From positions 1 to 13,278 of the forward strand of contig DASVDH010000061.1 of assembly GCA_036381195.1 (NCBI GenBank): a DNA stretch of 13,278 nt. Reading direction: 5' to 3'. This DNA comes from RSA9 sp036381195 (GTDB lineage: Bacteria > Gemmatimonadota > Gemmatimonadetes > Longimicrobiales > RSA9). Made by a program: the position numbers and the translations under genes. This document shows positions 1 to 7,395 of the stretch, piece after piece; the stretch's first letter is position 1; the number at the start of each line of letters is the position of its first letter. A model generated the notes under the pieces. That model saw nothing but the letters and a program-made list of their open reading frames with translations. It had not been told where the DNA came from and made no database searches.

Positions 1-307
1 GGTGCGCTTCTGAGGCGGTCGCGACGCGGAACGTCAGGCGCACCGAGGTCAGCCGGCGCGGCGTGCCATCCGCGCGGGTCGCATCCACGCGGATGCGCAG
101 CGACGTGGCCGGCGTGCGCCGCTTCTGCAGGATCTCGACGATGTCGATCGCCGAGCATGCGGCGAGCGCGACCAGCACCGCGTCCACCGGCCCCGGCGCG
201 GCCTCGCGGGCGCCGTCCACGAGCAGCGCCGGGCCGCCCGGCCGGCGGCCGCGGTAACGCTTGCCCCCCTCCCACTCGACCTCGAGGGTCACCTCTGAAG
301 CAGCCAT
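1..307 (-). CDS. OsmC family protein, N-terminal part (cut by window edge)
   Basis: This is the first 102 codons of a gene whose 3' end lies beyond the left edge. The start reads MAASEVTLEVEWEGG, followed by a short basic stretch, and then GPVDAVLVALAACSAIDIVE at residues 39-58. This is the typical OsmC/YhfA-like core, with the first conserved cysteine at residue 51 at the start of the central helix. OsmC and Ohr proteins are small cytoplasmic dimers that reduce organic hydroperoxides with a cysteine pair. The second cysteine would lie outside the window, so peroxidase activity cannot be confirmed, and YhfA-like members have no settled role. The ATG has GGAG directly against it with no spacer, which is poor spacing; a GTG at codon 6 is possible but less well placed. 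The gene lies 213 bp beyond the pump gene, behind a terminator, so it probably has its own promoter, though none is obvious. Confidence 0.82.
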   Translation of the reverse strand, partial: MAASEVTLEVEWEGGKRYRGRRPGGPALLVDGAREAAPGPVDAVLVALAACSAIDIVEILQKRRTPATSLRIRVDATRADGTPRRLTSVRLTFRVATASEAH

Positions 308-406
308 CTCCGCTTTCTGTTTGCGTTCCGATCCGGCCGCCTCCCGCCACCCGATGCGGCGAGGGCGGCGGCCGCGCCCATCGACTTCCAGCTCGAGCCG
401 CTGACC

Positions 407-461
407 GAAAGAAATGAAGCCGGGCGACCCGCGTAACATGCTCCACGCGGCGCCGCCCGGC
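407..461 (-). terminator. Intrinsic terminator of the efflux operon
   Basis: Read on the minus strand, 461-454 and 426-419 form a perfect 8-bp GC-rich stem (GCCGGGCG with CGCCCGGC). Inside it, 450-445 pairs with 434-429 over 6 bp, leaving a 10-nt loop. The stem is followed at once by TTCATTTCTTTC (418-407), 8 T in 12 in an otherwise very GC-rich region. It lies about 60 nt after the stop codon of the pump gene and before the OsmC-family gene, where an operon end would be expected. Confidence 0.65.
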
Positions 462-520
462 AATCTCCGGCCTCGCATCCGGGCGCGCGCCAGCGCGAGG
501 CGCACCCGCCTGCGTTCAGG

Positions 521-3500
521 TCAGGTCAACGCACCGGCCCTCCCCGGCACCGGCTCACTCCCGCGGGCCGGCCTGAGGCGCTCGCCCGCGGGCTCGCGGG
601 CCTCGCCCACCTCGCCGCGCCGCGCCACCACGCGCCGCACCCAGGCGCCGATGTCGTCGAAGTACGTGTACGCGACGGGCACGACGATCAGCGTGAGCAT
701 CGTCGAGGTGATCAGGCCGCCGATCACCGCACGCGCCATCGGCGCGCGGAAGCCGCCGCCCTCGCCCATGCCGAGCGCGATCGGCAGCATGCCGCAGATC
801 ATCGCGACCGTGGTCATGACGATCGGCCGCAGCCGCACCCGCCCCGCCTCGACCAGCGCCGTCCAGCGGTCCATCCCTTCCCTGCGCCGCTGGTTCGCGT
901 TGTCCACCAGCAGGATCGCGTTCTTGGTCACCAGCCCCATGAGCATGATCACGCCGATCATGGACATCATGTTCAGCGTGTCATCCGTGAGGAGCAGCGC
1001 GAGCAACACGCCCACCAGCGAGAGCGGCAGCGAGAGCATGATCGCGAACGGCTGCGTGAAGCTCTCGAACTGGCTGGCCAGGATCAGGAAGATGAGGATC
1101 ACCGCCAGCATGAGCGCCTCGATCACGTAGCCGACGGTCTCCTGCAACTCCTCCGTCTCGCCGCCGAACGTGATGCGGTAGCCCGGCGGCACGTCGATGG
1201 ACTGGATCGCCCGCGCGATCTGCGCAGACGCCTGCGAGACCGACAGCTCCGGCGTCGTCGAGGCGCCGACCGTGACCACGCGCTGCAGGTCCTGTCGGTC
1301 GATCTGCGCCGGCGCCGTGCCTGGCTCGACGCGCGCGACCTGGCCGAGCGGGACCGTGACGGCCGCGCCGGCCTCGGTGCGCAGGCCCGTGGCGATGGGC
1401 AACGTGAGCAGGTCCTCGATCGAGGTCCGCTGCTCCGTCGCGAGCTGCACCACCACATCGCGCTCCTCGCCCGTCGGGTCCTCCCACGTCGTGGCGGTCT
1501 GGCCGGCCAGCAGCGGGCGCACGGTGGCCGAGATCTGGCCGACGTCGAGCGCCAGCGCGTTGGCCAGGTCGCGGTTCACCTCGATCCGGTACTCCGGCCG
1601 CGGCTCACCCAGCGAGATGTCGATGTCCACGACGCCCGGGATCTCGCTCATCGCCGCGGCGACGCGCTCCGCCAGATTGCGGAGCCGGTTGACGTCGGGC
1701 CCGCGCACCAGCACGGCGATCGGCCGCTGCGCGCCGCCGAACCCGCCGGCGTCGAGCACCGCCGTCTTTACCCCGTAGAGAGAGGCGAGCCGCTCGCGGG
1801 CGACCACCATGAGCTCGTCCTGCGAGAGGTCGCGCTCCTCGCGCGGGTCCAGCTTCACGTAGACCTCGCCCGCGGTGACCGTTCCGGTCGCGCCCGCGCC
1901 GATCGTCGTGTAGGTGTAGTCCACGCCGTCCAGCTCGCGCAGCACGCCGATGACCTCCTGGGCCTTGCGGCGCGTGTAGTCCAGCGAGGAGCCCTCGGGC
2001 GTCTCGAACACGACTGCGAACTCGCCGCTGTCCTGGTCCGGCATGAACCCGCCGCCGATGAGCGGGAAGAGCAGGAAGGCGCCCACGAACGCGGCGCCTG
2101 CGACGCCGAGCGTCGTCTTGCGGTGGCCGAGCGCCCACGCGATGACGCCGCGGTAGCGGTCCGCCTGCCGGTCGAACCACGTGTTGAACGCGGTGATCGG
2201 CCGGGTCAGCCGCGCGAAGATCCCCCTCCCCTCCTGGTGCGGCTCGACGCCCCAGCGCGCGGAGAGCATCGGCGTCAGCGTGAACGAGACGAAGAGCGAG
2301 ACCAGCACGGCGAACGCGACGGTCATACCGAACTGGTAGAAGAAGCGGCCGATGATCCCGCCCATGAACGCGACGGGGACGAAGACCGCGACGATGCTGA
2401 GCGTCGTCGCCATGACGGCGAGGAAGATCTCGCGCGTGCCGCGTCCCGCCGCGCTGATGTGGTCTTCGCCCAGCTCGCGGTGGCGGACGATGTTCTCGAT
2501 GACCACGATCGCGTCGTCCACCAGGATGCCGATCGAGAGCGACAGCCCCATGAGCGTCAGCATGTTGAGCGAGAAGCCCAGGGTGCGCATGAGGAGGAAC
2601 GACGCGATCACCGAGATCGGCAGCGCGAACGACGTGATGGCCGTCGCCTTCCAGTCGTTCAGGAAGAGCATGACCACGAGCACGGTCAGGGCCGCACCCA
2701 GGACCAGCTCGAAGATGACGTCCGCGACCATGTGGCGGATGTACTCGGAGTCATCGCGCACGATCTGGAGCTGCGTCCCCTCGGGTAGCCGGGGCGCGAG
2801 CTCGCCCAGCACCTCCTTGACGCCCTCCGCCACCTCGACCGTGTTGGCGCCGCTGACCTTCAGGATGTCCAGCGCGACGGCGCGCCGCCCGTCCACGAAG
2901 GCGAGCGAGCGCTCCTCCTCGGACGCGTCCTCGATGCGGGCCACCTGGCCGAGCCGCACGGGCCCACCCTCCCGGTTCGCGACGATGATGTCCGCGAACA
3001 TGGCCGGGTCGGTGATGCGGCCGGTGACGCGGACGAGCTGCTCGGCAGTGCCGCGCTCGACGCGGCCGGCCGGCACGTCGAGGTTCTGCCGCTGGAGCGC
3101 GCCGATCACGTCGCCGGTCGAGACGCCGAGCGCCTGCATGTCGGCCGGCCGGAGGAAGACGCGGATCTCGCGCTCGAGCCCGCCGGCGAGCCGGGCCTCG
3201 CCCACGCCGTCGACCGTCTCGATCTCGCGCCGTACCACCTCGTCGGCGAGGCGGGTCAGCTCGACGGGAGAGAGGCGGTCGGATGCGAGCGCGATCGAGA
3301 TGATCGGCTGCGCGCCGGGGTCGAAGGTCTGCACGACCGGGCTCTCGATGTCCTCCGGCAGCGTCCGGCGGATCGCGTCGATCTTGGCGCGGATGTCCTG
3401 CGCCGCGATGTCCACGTCGCGACCGAGGTCGAATTCGACGATGATCTGGCTGACGCCCTCGAGCGACACGGACGTGATGCGGTCCACCCCCTGGACGGGG

Positions 3501-3778
3501 TTGAACGCCTCTTCGAGCCGCTCCGTGACCTCGCGCTCGACGGCCTCGGGGCTCGCGCCCGGATAAACCGTCTGCACCACCACGACCGGAATGTCGATCT
3601 CCGGGAACAGGTCGATCGGCAGGCGCCGAAAGCTGAACACGCCCAGCACGACCAGCGCCAGCATCATCATCGTGGTGAAGACGGGGCGGCGAATGGCGAC
3701 GCCGCTCAGCCCGCTGCCGGCGTCGCCCGCCTCGCGCGCGGCGCGGCCGCGGTCCGGAATCTCTGTCTTGACGGCCAT
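521..3778 (-). CDS. RND multidrug efflux pump, inner-membrane permease (AcrB/HAE1 type)
   Basis: A 1085-residue protein of the hydrophobe/amphiphile efflux RND family, close to the usual AcrB length. It exports drugs, detergents or similar compounds from the periplasm and outer leaflet, driven by proton influx. The N-terminus has the first membrane helix (about 32-50) and the family sequence RRLPIDLFPEIDIPVV. Four large hydrophobic blocks (about 352-500, 555-577, 885-960 and 985-1040) account for the twelve helices, separated by two large periplasmic loops. The proton-relay acids are present as Asp421-Asp422 in GILVDDAIVVIEN (AcrB 407/408), and the matching lysine is Lys952 in GLVTKNAILLVD. 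The C-terminal tail after about 1050 is Arg/Glu/Gly-rich and has no visible domain. The ATG is 3 bp after the adaptor stop, and GGAGGAG at 3788-3794 lies inside the adaptor's last codons, so translation is probably coupled. It is the last gene of the four-gene operon. The substrate cannot be told from sequence. Confidence 0.96.
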   Translation of the reverse strand: MAVKTEIPDRGRAAREAGDAGSGLSGVAIRRPVFTTMMMLALVVLGVFSFRRLPIDLFPEIDIPVVVVQTVYPGASPEAVEREVTERLEEAFNPVQGVDRITSVSLEGVSQIIVEFDLGRDVDIAAQDIRAKIDAIRRTLPEDIESPVVQTFDPGAQPIISIALASDRLSPVELTRLADEVVRREIETVDGVGEARLAGGLEREIRVFLRPADMQALGVSTGDVIGALQRQNLDVPAGRVERGTAEQLVRVTGRITDPAMFADIIVANREGGPVRLGQVARIEDASEEERSLAFVDGRRAVALDILKVSGANTVEVAEGVKEVLGELAPRLPEGTQLQIVRDDSEYIRHMVADVIFELVLGAALTVLVVMLFLNDWKATAITSFALPISVIASFLLMRTLGFSLNMLTLMGLSLSIGILVDDAIVVIENIVRHRELGEDHISAAGRGTREIFLAVMATTLSIVAVFVPVAFMGGIIGRFFYQFGMTVAFAVLVSLFVSFTLTPMLSARWGVEPHQEGRGIFARLTRPITAFNTWFDRQADRYRGVIAWALGHRKTTLGVAGAAFVGAFLLFPLIGGGFMPDQDSGEFAVVFETPEGSSLDYTRRKAQEVIGVLRELDGVDYTYTTIGAGATGTVTAGEVYVKLDPREERDLSQDELMVVARERLASLYGVKTAVLDAGGFGGAQRPIAVLVRGPDVNRLRNLAERVAAAMSEIPGVVDIDISLGEPRPEYRIEVNRDLANALALDVGQISATVRPLLAGQTATTWEDPTGEERDVVVQLATEQRTSIEDLLTLPIATGLRTEAGAAVTVPLGQVARVEPGTAPAQIDRQDLQRVVTVGASTTPELSVSQASAQIARAIQSIDVPPGYRITFGGETEELQETVGYVIEALMLAVILIFLILASQFESFTQPFAIMLSLPLSLVGVLLALLLTDDTLNMMSMIGVIMLMGLVTKNAILLVDNANQRRREGMDRWTALVEAGRVRLRPIVMTTVAMICGMLPIALGMGEGGGFRAPMARAVIGGLITSTMLTLIVVPVAYTYFDDIGAWVRRVVARRGEVGEAREPAGERLRPARGSEPVPGRAGALT

Positions 3779-3781
3779 CGG

Positions 3782-4921
3782 CTATCGCTCCTCCGCGACC
3801 TGTGGTGTAGCGGCGGCCGGGGCCGTGCCGGCGATGCGGACCGGCGTCCCTTCCGCGATGGAGCCGGGCGCCGCGATCACCTGCTCGCCCGCCTCGAGGC
3901 CGGCCAGCACCTGGACGATGCCGCGGCGCGTGTCCTCGGCGCCCAGCGTGACGGGCTGCCGGGTCGCGCGCGCGTCGCGGATGACCCAGACGTAGGGCTC
4001 GGCCGCATCGCGGCGGACCGCCGCGACGGGCACGACCACGCCCTCCTGCACCTGGCCGGTGAGGATCCGCCCGGTGGCGAAGACGCCGCCCACGAGCGTA
4101 CGGTCATGGTTGGGCAACCGGACGTACACGCCGACCTGGCGCGTGTCGGGGTCCGCCGTCGGCTCGACACGCGCAACCTCGCCGGTCAACACGCGGCCCG
4201 GGAGCGCGTCCACCGTGAACTCGACGGGCAATCCCGGCCGGAGCGCCAACGCCTGGTTGACCGGCACCTGGCCGGCCAGCTCGAGGATGCGCGCGTCCAC
4301 GATCGTGAACAGCGCCTGCCCGGGGTTGACGGCCTCGCCTTCGCTCGCATGCCGGCGGCTGACCTCGCCGGTGAAGGGCGCGGTCACGGTCGTGCGGCTC
4401 GCCTGCTCGCTCGCGCCCACCGCCGCAGCGCGCGCGGCTTCGAGCTGCGCCTCCGCCGCCTCGTACGCGGCCTGCGCCTGCCGGAACTCCATCTCGGACA
4501 TGGCGCCGGCCTCGTGGAGCTTGCGCGCGGACTCGAGCTGCCGCGCCGCCAGGGCGAGGTTGGCCTCCGCGGCAGCCACGCCCGCCTGGGCGCTGGCCGC
4601 CTGGCCGCGGATGCCCTCGGCTTCGATGCGCGCGAGGACCTGGCCCTCGCGGACGGCGTCGCCACGGTCCACGCGCAGGCCGGTGAGCACGCCGGGCACC
4701 TGGGCGCGGACCTCCACCTCGCGGTAGGGGACCAGCGTGCCGGTGATGATGATCCCCGCGGCCAGGCTGTCACGCTCGGCGACCGCGAGATCCGCCGGGT
4801 TGAGGGTGATTGCTGCGGCCTCGGTGTTCGCCTCCGCGGCCTGGGACCCACCTCCAGCGCAGGCCGCGAGCACGGCGCCCACGGCCAGCACCCCGAAGAC
4901 CTGCCTATGCCTCCACGTCAT
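3782..4921 (-). CDS. RND efflux membrane-fusion (periplasmic adaptor) lipoprotein
   Basis: A 379-residue adaptor of the HlyD/AcrA type that links the inner-membrane pump to the outer-membrane channel. The N-terminus MTWRHRQVFGVLAVGAVLAAC is a lipoprotein signal with lipobox LAAC and lipidated Cys21, then a Gly/Ser linker. The two halves of the lipoyl-like domain are at about 65-101 (VRAQVPGVLTGLRVDRGDAV) and 177-208 (TVTAPFTGEVSRR). They flank an Ala/Glu/Gln-rich coiled-coil hairpin at about 102-172. The beta-barrel follows at about 211-290, and the membrane-proximal domain runs to about 365. The open frame continues far upstream to 6079 only because of high G+C. I chose this ATG because it gives the lipobox exactly, and a weak GGGA lies 7 nt before it. 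It sits between the channel and pump genes, 95 bp after the former. That gap carries a strong hairpin that could set the adaptor level relative to the channel. Confidence 0.95.
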   Translation of the reverse strand: MTWRHRQVFGVLAVGAVLAACAGGGSQAAEANTEAAAITLNPADLAVAERDSLAAGIIITGTLVPYREVEVRAQVPGVLTGLRVDRGDAVREGQVLARIEAEGIRGQAASAQAGVAAAEANLALAARQLESARKLHEAGAMSEMEFRQAQAAYEAAEAQLEAARAAAVGASEQASRTTVTAPFTGEVSRRHASEGEAVNPGQALFTIVDARILELAGQVPVNQALALRPGLPVEFTVDALPGRVLTGEVARVEPTADPDTRQVGVYVRLPNHDRTLVGGVFATGRILTGQVQEGVVVPVAAVRRDAAEPYVWVIRDARATRQPVTLGAEDTRRGIVQVLAGLEAGEQVIAAPGSIAEGTPVRIAGTAPAAATPQVAEER

Positions 4922-4950
4922 CAGTCGATCCCGTATCGGTTGCGTTCCTG

Positions 4951-5004
4951 ATCCTCCCTCGCCCTCGTCCTCGCCCTCGCCCCCACCCCGGGCCGGGGTG
5001 GGGG
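4951..5004 (-). repeat. GC-rich hairpin plus purine-repeat element between channel and adaptor genes
   Basis: The intergenic stretch has a perfect inverted repeat of 12-bp arms (4980-4991 and 4993-5004, CCCCCACCCCGG with CCGGGGTGGGGG) around one central base. Realistically it would fold as a 10-bp stem with a 5-nt loop. On the minus strand it is followed by an almost pure purine run made of GAGGGC/GAGGAC units (4980-4957). No T-run follows, so it is unlikely to be a simple terminator. It resembles dispersed REP-like intergenic hairpins that protect upstream mRNA or attenuate read-through. That role is inferred; only one full copy is seen here. Confidence 0.55.
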
Positions 5005-5016
5005 AAAGGGCCGGGT

Positions 5017-6549
5017 TCACGGGAGCGTGGTGCGGTCCAGCGGCAGGCCGAGCGTCCGCTCCGCCTGAGCCAACGCGGTGTACGCCGCGTGATACGCCTG
5101 TACCTGGTTGATGCGCGCCTGCTGGAGCGCGAGACGCGCATCGGACACGTCGAGCTGCGTGGCCAGCCCTTCGCGGTAGCGCAGCTCCGTCAGCTCGTAG
5201 ACCCGCTCGGCCTGCTCGACCGTGCGGCTCGCGGCCGCGACCTGCGCCTGTGCGCGCTCCAGCTCGCTGCGGGCCTGGCGGTACTCGAGGATCAGCCCCT
5301 CGCGGAGCTGGGAGAGCTGGAGCTCCGCTTGCCTGACCTGGGCCTTGGCCGCCGCCACGTCCGCACCGCGCTTGAAGCCCTGGAACAGCGGCAGTTGAAC
5401 CGCGAAGCCGACGCTCCAGTCGTCGCGCCAGTCGTCGCCGCCGGGGAAGCCGAACGTGCCATCCGGGAACGCCTGCCGCGTGAGGTTGCCGGTCAGCGCG
5501 ATGGTGGGCAGGTACGCCGCGCGCGCGATGTCCACCTGCTCCTCGCGCATCGCGACCTGCTCCTGCGCCGCCCGCACCGCCGCGCGGCGACGCAGCAGCT
5601 CCTCCGCCTGCTCCGGTGTCGGCAACTCGATGGCGACGAGGTCCGTCCCGTTCGACGTCTGCGCGTCCAGCTCGGTGGTCAGGACGATGTCCGCATCCGC
5701 CGGCAGGTTGATCAGCCGCTTCAGGTTCAGCATCGCGACGTCGCGCTGGTTCCGCGCCTGCACGAGCTGCGGCATGAGGTTCTCCAGCTCGACCTCCGCG
5801 CGCAGCGCCTCCAGCTCGGATGCGCGCCCGGCCTCCAGCCGCAGCCGCACCTGCTCGAGGTGCTCGCGCGCCAGCTCGGCGCTCAACTCGACGATCTCGG
5901 CGCTGCGGCTGGCCAGCAGCGCATCGTAGTACGCGCGCTTGACCTCGAGCGCCACGTCCGCCCGCGTTTCCTCGAGCCCCGCGCGCGCGGCCTCCGCCGC
6001 GGACTCTGCCGCGCTGATCGCGGAGCTGATCCGCCCGCCGGTGAACACGGGCTGCGACACGCTCAGCCCCGCAATCCACGTGTTTTCGTTGCCGAACGGC
6101 AGGTCGCTGAACAGGGCGCCCAGCGCGCCCAGCGCCGCATTCGGCGTGCGGTCCTCGAGGTAGCGCACCCGCTCCTCGAGCGGCTGGTTCGGGTCCGGCT
6201 CGAAGCGCAGGCTGTCCGGCAGCGTGAAGCCGCCCACGTTCTGGAACACCGAGCGCAGCGTCCGCGTGTAGGCGAGCTGGGCGTTCACCTGCGGGAGCGC
6301 GGCGGAGCGTGCGCTCTTCGCCTGCGCGCGCACCTCGTCCACCCGCGCCGCCGCCAGCCGGACCTCCTCGCTCTGCTCCAGCGCGCGCGAGAGCGCGTCC
6401 TGGAGACTCAACGGTGTCCCCGCAGCCGCCGCCTGGGCCTCCGTCCTTTCCGGCACCGGCGGCGGGGTCTCCTGCGCGGAAAGCCCCGCCGGTGCCAGCG
6501 GGGCGAGCAGGGCGGCGGCCGCTAGCCGCCGCATCCGCAACGCGTTCAT
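5017..6549 (-). CDS. TolC-family outer-membrane efflux channel
   Basis: A 510-residue outer-membrane efflux protein that forms the trimeric exit duct of the tripartite pump. It begins with a signal peptide: MNALRMRR, a hydrophobic stretch at about 9-22, and a likely cut after LSA at residue 25. There is no lipobox, so it is probably not lipidated. Two homologous OEP halves follow, at about 46-280 and 312-503. Each has an outer-membrane strand motif (SVSQPVFTGGRI at 163-174 and AVQLPLFQGFKRG at 383-395) set among long Ala/Glu/Gln/Arg helices. The end carries the family signature RYREGLATQLDVSDAR at 457-472, then a long helix to GLPLD. The frame is open 31 codons further upstream. I chose the ATG at 6547-6549 because it gives the signal peptide directly and has AAGGAG (6559-6564) 9 nt before it. 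It begins 4 bp after the regulator stop and precedes the adaptor gene. Confidence 0.94.
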   Translation of the reverse strand: MNALRMRRLAAAALLAPLAPAGLSAQETPPPVPERTEAQAAAAGTPLSLQDALSRALEQSEEVRLAAARVDEVRAQAKSARSAALPQVNAQLAYTRTLRSVFQNVGGFTLPDSLRFEPDPNQPLEERVRYLEDRTPNAALGALGALFSDLPFGNENTWIAGLSVSQPVFTGGRISSAISAAESAAEAARAGLEETRADVALEVKRAYYDALLASRSAEIVELSAELAREHLEQVRLRLEAGRASELEALRAEVELENLMPQLVQARNQRDVAMLNLKRLINLPADADIVLTTELDAQTSNGTDLVAIELPTPEQAEELLRRRAAVRAAQEQVAMREEQVDIARAAYLPTIALTGNLTRQAFPDGTFGFPGGDDWRDDWSVGFAVQLPLFQGFKRGADVAAAKAQVRQAELQLSQLREGLILEYRQARSELERAQAQVAAASRTVEQAERVYELTELRYREGLATQLDVSDARLALQQARINQVQAYHAAYTALAQAERTLGLPLDRTTLP

Positions 6550-6553
6550 CGCC

Positions 6554-7048
6554 TCAGGCTCCTTCCGGGCCCGGGCCGGGCCCGACAGCCACATCGAGTT
6601 CTCTTTCTTCCCGCCACCGATCCGCGGCGTCGGCCAACGCATCGACCAGGTGGCGGAACAACGACGCCAGCCCCTCTAAACGCATGCGCACCCGCGGATG
6701 TTTCGCGGCCGGGGTGTGCAACGCGGCCTGCAGCAGGTCCCGTAGCTCGGCGATTTGCCGGCAGCGCTGCTCCACGATGCGGGAGTGCAGGTCGTCGTTG
6801 ATGGCGTAGTAGTCTCGCCGATCGCCGGCCACGATCACCCGCTCCGCCGCCCCCAGCCGCTCCAGGAGCCGCGCGTTGCTGCTGGCGCTGCCCTTGCTGA
6901 TGCCGAGCTCCGCCGCCATGTCGTCGAGCGAGAGCGGCTCCGCGGAGAGCAGCAGCCGGCCCAGGATCAGGCCGGCGCTGCGAGGCAGGCCGTCCCGCTC
7001 GAACTTCGTGCCCATGCGTTCGACGACGTGTTCCGTGGGCTGCTCCAC
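6554..7048 (-). CDS. GbsR/MarR-type winged-helix regulator of the efflux operon
   Basis: A 164-residue DNA-binding protein. The N-terminal part (VVERMGTKFERDGLPRSAG, about 8-26) and the following helix LILGRLLLSAEPLSLDDMA are typical of the GbsR branch of MarR-like regulators. The helix-turn-helix is at about 39-66, with recognition helix ISKGSASSNARLLERLG. The wing is at about 69-83 (VIVAGDRRDYYAI). The C-terminal half is a long helix suited to dimerisation, ending in a Gly/Pro tail. The start is GTG at 7046-7048, chosen because AGGAGG (7056-7061) lies 7 nt before it. A longer frame to 7201 starts with low-complexity sequence and no such site. It is the first gene of the efflux operon, 4 bp before the channel gene, so it most likely represses its own operon until a ligand binds. 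That control is inferred from position. MarR_2 or ArsR-like labels are possible alternatives. Confidence 0.85.
   Translation of the reverse strand: MEQPTEHVVERMGTKFERDGLPRSAGLILGRLLLSAEPLSLDDMAAELGISKGSASSNARLLERLGAAERVIVAGDRRDYYAINDDLHSRIVEQRCRQIAELRDLLQAALHTPAAKHPRVRMRLEGLASLFRHLVDALADAADRWREERELDVAVGPGPGPEGA
6566..6584 (-). promoter_or_regulatory. GC hairpin beside the channel-gene ribosome binding site
   Basis: On the minus strand, 6584-6578 (CGGGCCC) pairs perfectly with 6572-6566 (GGGCCCG) over 7 all-GC base pairs around a 5-nt loop. It ends one base before AAGGAG of the channel gene, inside the last codons of the regulator (the Gly-Pro tail). It could affect ribosome loading or coupling at this junction. 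In a GC-rich genome such repeats also arise by chance, so a regulatory role is only a suggestion. Confidence 0.3.
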
Positions 7049-7088
7049 GGCGGACCCTCCTGAGGGGTGCGGTTGGGGTGTGGTGGAA

Positions 7089-7142
7089 GTACCGCTCCGT
7101 ACGGTACGTTCAGAACATATTGAAAGTTGCAAAAGAGCGAAA
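7089..7142 (-). promoter_or_regulatory. Candidate promoter and operator of the efflux operon
   Basis: This is one of the few AT-rich patches in the window (7110-7136). On the minus strand it holds TTGCAA (7131-7126) and TATGTT (7119-7114, 4 of 6 matches to TATAAT). These two are too close to work together, so the exact hexamer pair is uncertain. A second choice is TTGCAA with TACCGT (7106-7101) at 19 bp. Just downstream lies an inverted repeat, GTACCG (7089-7094) with CGGTAC (7102-7107) and a 7-nt spacer, overlapping the perfect 8-bp palindrome CCGTACGG (7097-7104). A dimeric winged-helix regulator bound there would block transcription of its own operon. The leader to the GTG would be about 45-60 nt. 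Confidence 0.4.
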
Positions 7143-7160
7143 GGGGCGACCGGGACCGGC

Positions 7161-7198
7161 CGGGGCCAGCGCGAGGACGAGGGCGGGGGCTGGCCCCG
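7161..7198 (-). terminator. 10-bp hairpin, possible read-through barrier
   Basis: Perfect 10-bp inverted repeat, CGGGGCCAGC (7161-7170) with GCTGGCCCCG (7189-7198), around an 18-nt loop. On the minus strand no T-run follows directly; the first T-rich stretch (CTCTTTTGC) is about 25-30 nt further on. It lies between the permease stop and the efflux promoter patch, where a barrier would be useful. A true intrinsic terminator is doubtful. The loop contains a 15-nt motif also found in the channel-adaptor gap. Confidence 0.3.
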
Positions 7199-7395
7199 CA
7201 TCGCGGCGCTCCGCCTCGCACCGGTCCGTGCCAGCGTTCGACGGATGCCACCTACGGCCGCATTGCCCTTCCGGTTTCGCTGCGGAGACGATGGGGACCT
7301 TCACCGAGCGTCCCCGATGCCGACGCACGTGGCCCGCACCGGCGTCGGCACCGGCATGGAAGTCCCCCTGTTCGACCGACGCGTGCGGCCCCGGC

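Larger units (their letters stand above)
7049..7395. other. 347-bp intergenic region upstream of the efflux operon
   Basis: I see no credible gene here; the short open frames in it are Arg/Pro/Gly-rich with no family resemblance. It separates the stop of the ADOP permease gene from the start of the efflux regulator, both on the minus strand. In order of transcription it holds a 6-bp inverted repeat (7310-7315 with 7293-7298, loop 11 nt) about 80 nt past the permease stop, and then a 10-bp inverted repeat (7161-7198). An AT-rich patch with promoter-like hexamers (7110-7142) and a palindrome cluster (7089-7107) come next, followed by the regulator's ribosome binding site. Confidence 0.6.

Noticed and set aside
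2352..3566. A 404-codon open frame on the plus strand
   Set aside because: It is antisense to the pump gene, rich in Ser/Arg/Thr with no family resemblance. Such frames are expected opposite GC-rich genes.
4951..5004. Intrinsic terminator between the channel and adaptor genes
   Set aside because: The stem is strong but a purine run follows it on the transcribed strand, not a T-run. Ending transcription there would separate the channel from its pump.
4922..6079. N-terminal extension of the adaptor frame to give a 765-residue protein
   Set aside because: The extension is Arg/Gly/Ala-rich and overlaps the well-supported channel gene. The real start gives a perfect lipobox.
4810..6525. A 571-codon open frame on the plus strand
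   Set aside because: It is antisense to the channel and adaptor genes, very rich in Arg/Leu/Gln with no domain. It is a shadow frame.
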